47,124 nucleotides of DNA from a virus. The notes below the pieces were generated by a model. It ran no database searches. It saw nothing but the letters and a program-made list of their open reading frames with translations, and was not told the DNA's origin. The translations under genes were made by a program, and so were the position numbers. Positions within the stretch are counted from its first letter, which is position 1, and every line of letters starts with the position of its first letter. The DNA is taken from positions 1 to 47,124 of IMG/VR virus record IMGVR_UViG_3300025327_000052. One strand, 5' to 3'. This document shows positions 46,790 to 47,124 of the stretch, piece by piece.

Positions 46790-46853
46790 GGTGTGTCTCC
46801 CGCCCCTGATGGCCGAGGCGCGCCGGACGGCATCAGTGCCATCCATGAGACTC

Positions 46854-46882
46854 AGTATAGGCGCAATGCGCCTAAGATGCAA
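46854..46882 (-). promoter_or_regulatory. Sigma-70-type promoter for the minus-strand regulators
   Basis: On the minus strand, TTGCAT (46882-46877), a spacer of exactly 17 bases and TATACT (46859-46854): five of six matches in the -10 box and four of six in the -35. Transcription should begin near 46847. The spacer contains the operator described separately. It is the best promoter in the window. Confidence 0.7.
46858..46874. promoter_or_regulatory. Palindromic operator in the promoter spacer
   Basis: TAGGCGCA-A-TGCGCCTA, a perfect palindrome with 8-base arms around one base. It fills the spacer of the minus-strand promoter and overlaps its -10 by two bases. A dimeric repressor bound here would block RNA polymerase, and could also affect the divergent gene at 46915. 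The XRE-like protein of the same operon is the obvious candidate, which would make it self-regulating. Confidence 0.65.
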
Positions 46883-46894
46883 GAGAAATCGCTA

Positions 46895-46915
46895 ATGAGA
46901 CTGGACGGCTGCTAA
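46895..46915 (+). CDS. Six-codon leader ORF
   Basis: ATG AGA CTG GAC GGC TGC TAA; its TAA shares its last base with the ATG of the next gene (TAATG). The first three codons repeat those of that gene. Flanking GCTAATGAGACTGG occurs at 46891-46904 and 46911-46924. It may be a translational leader or just a local duplication. Confidence 0.35.
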   Translation: MRLDGC

Positions 46916-47124
46916 TGAGACTGGCAACACGCTATTTCCCGCACCTGCTCGCCACGGCGCTCCTGACGGTCGGCCTGTATCTGGCCTGCGGGCCAACAGT
47001 GGAAGCGCGGCAACTGCCGACGCGGCTCCTCACGGCGGCCGACCTCGTCCATCAATACAGTTTCACCCTACCGGCGATGCACGATGTCTCGTCCTCGGGC
47101 CAGTACTGCGAATACACCAACGGG
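46915..47124 (+). CDS. Exported hypothetical protein, N-terminal part (cut by window edge)
   Basis: ATG at 46915; 70 codons visible. After a basic start (MRLATRYFPH), residues 11-25 (LLATALLTVGLYLAC) form a signal peptide or lipobox-like end (LACG), then a polar mature part with QLPTRLLTAADLVHQYSF. The LYLAC-G sequence is close to a lipoprotein signal, so it may be a lipoprotein. Divergent to the minus-strand operon and probably under shared control. Confidence 0.6.
   Translation, partial: MRLATRYFPHLLATALLTVGLYLACGPTVEARQLPTRLLTAADLVHQYSFTLPAMHDVSSSGQYCEYTNG

Noticed and set aside
46850-46878. Plus-strand promoter for the gene at 46915
   Set aside because: TAAGAT is a weak -10 and the -35 position reads ACTCAG. 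A promoter must exist nearby, but this one is not convincing.
46067-46915. Plus-strand frame of 282 codons opposite the minus-strand regulators
   Set aside because: It runs across three minus-strand genes with good ribosome sites and a strong promoter, and its product has no domain.
1-47124. Integrase, attachment site or classical CI repressor
   Set aside because: No tyrosine or serine recombinase motif and no LexA/CI-type protease domain were seen. The lifestyle stays open, because both ends of the window are cut.
1-47124. CRISPR array or transposon
   Set aside because: The only repeats are gene-junction repeats, the three 21-bp-phased copies and local duplications; there are no regular spacers and no transposase.

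Overview
The window is almost certainly the genome, or nearly all of it, of a tailed double-stranded DNA phage (or prophage) of the siphovirus type with a lambda-like gene order. By eye it is GC-rich throughout, with frequent GTG starts and a few TTG starts, so a GC-rich bacterial host is likely. I cannot name the host. The evidence for a phage is a Nu1/gpA-type terminase pair, a gpW-like connector protein, a lambda-type portal, a fused prohead protease and major capsid protein, a tail tube, a frameshifted tail-assembly chaperone pair, a tape measure protein, tail-tip proteins, and an endolysin with holin candidates. Both ends of the window are cut inside genes. I see no integrase, portable transposase, rRNA or CRISPR array.

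Layout. (1) 1-17.1 kb, plus strand: an early/accessory operon of about 45 mostly small genes, nearly all joined by ATGA, GTGA or TGATG stop/start overlaps. It starts with a recombination module (ERF-type annealing protein, YqaJ/lambda-Exo-type exonuclease, NinB-like protein), then two HNH nucleases, an orphan beta-class DNA methyltransferase and a GIY-YIG nuclease. Next comes a replication-organizer-like protein with an HNH domain in its middle. Inside that gene lie three copies of a 9-mer spaced exactly 21 bp apart, a lambda-O-like origin candidate. Many small unknowns follow, including a SLOG-like nucleotide-binding protein, a DUF1064-like nuclease, an XF1762-family protein and several zinc-ribbon-like proteins. 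Three tRNA genes (Ser-UGA, Thr-CGU, Ser-GCU) lie on the minus strand at 14.67-14.93 kb. The arm ends with three tandem Trp-rich paralogues.

(2) 17.2-33 kb, plus strand: packaging and head genes. Between the gpW-like gene and the portal sits a block of seven glycan-type genes (20947-26565): a methyltransferase, a glycosyltransferase, a PseB/CapD-like nucleotide-sugar dehydratase, a methyltransferase fused to a GT-D-like glycosyltransferase, and three more glycosyltransferases. An eighth glycosyltransferase follows the portal. Together they look like a pathway that makes and transfers a modified sugar, perhaps onto the virion or the host envelope. This is the most unusual system in the window.

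(3) 32.4-42.4 kb: tail genes, including a G/GT chaperone pair with a T-TTT-TTT slippery heptamer, a 960-residue tape measure protein and a 1056-residue tail-tip protein with three N-terminal beta-sandwich-like repeats. (4) 42.5-46.1 kb: a terminator, then a lysis region with an NlpC/P60-like endolysin, an LL-H-type holin and several other small membrane proteins. (5) 46.1-47.1 kb: three minus-strand regulatory-type genes, one with an XRE-like helix-turn-helix, read from a strong-looking promoter whose 17-bp spacer holds a perfect 8-bp-arm palindrome. A divergent exported-protein gene, preceded by a six-codon leader ORF, runs off the right end.
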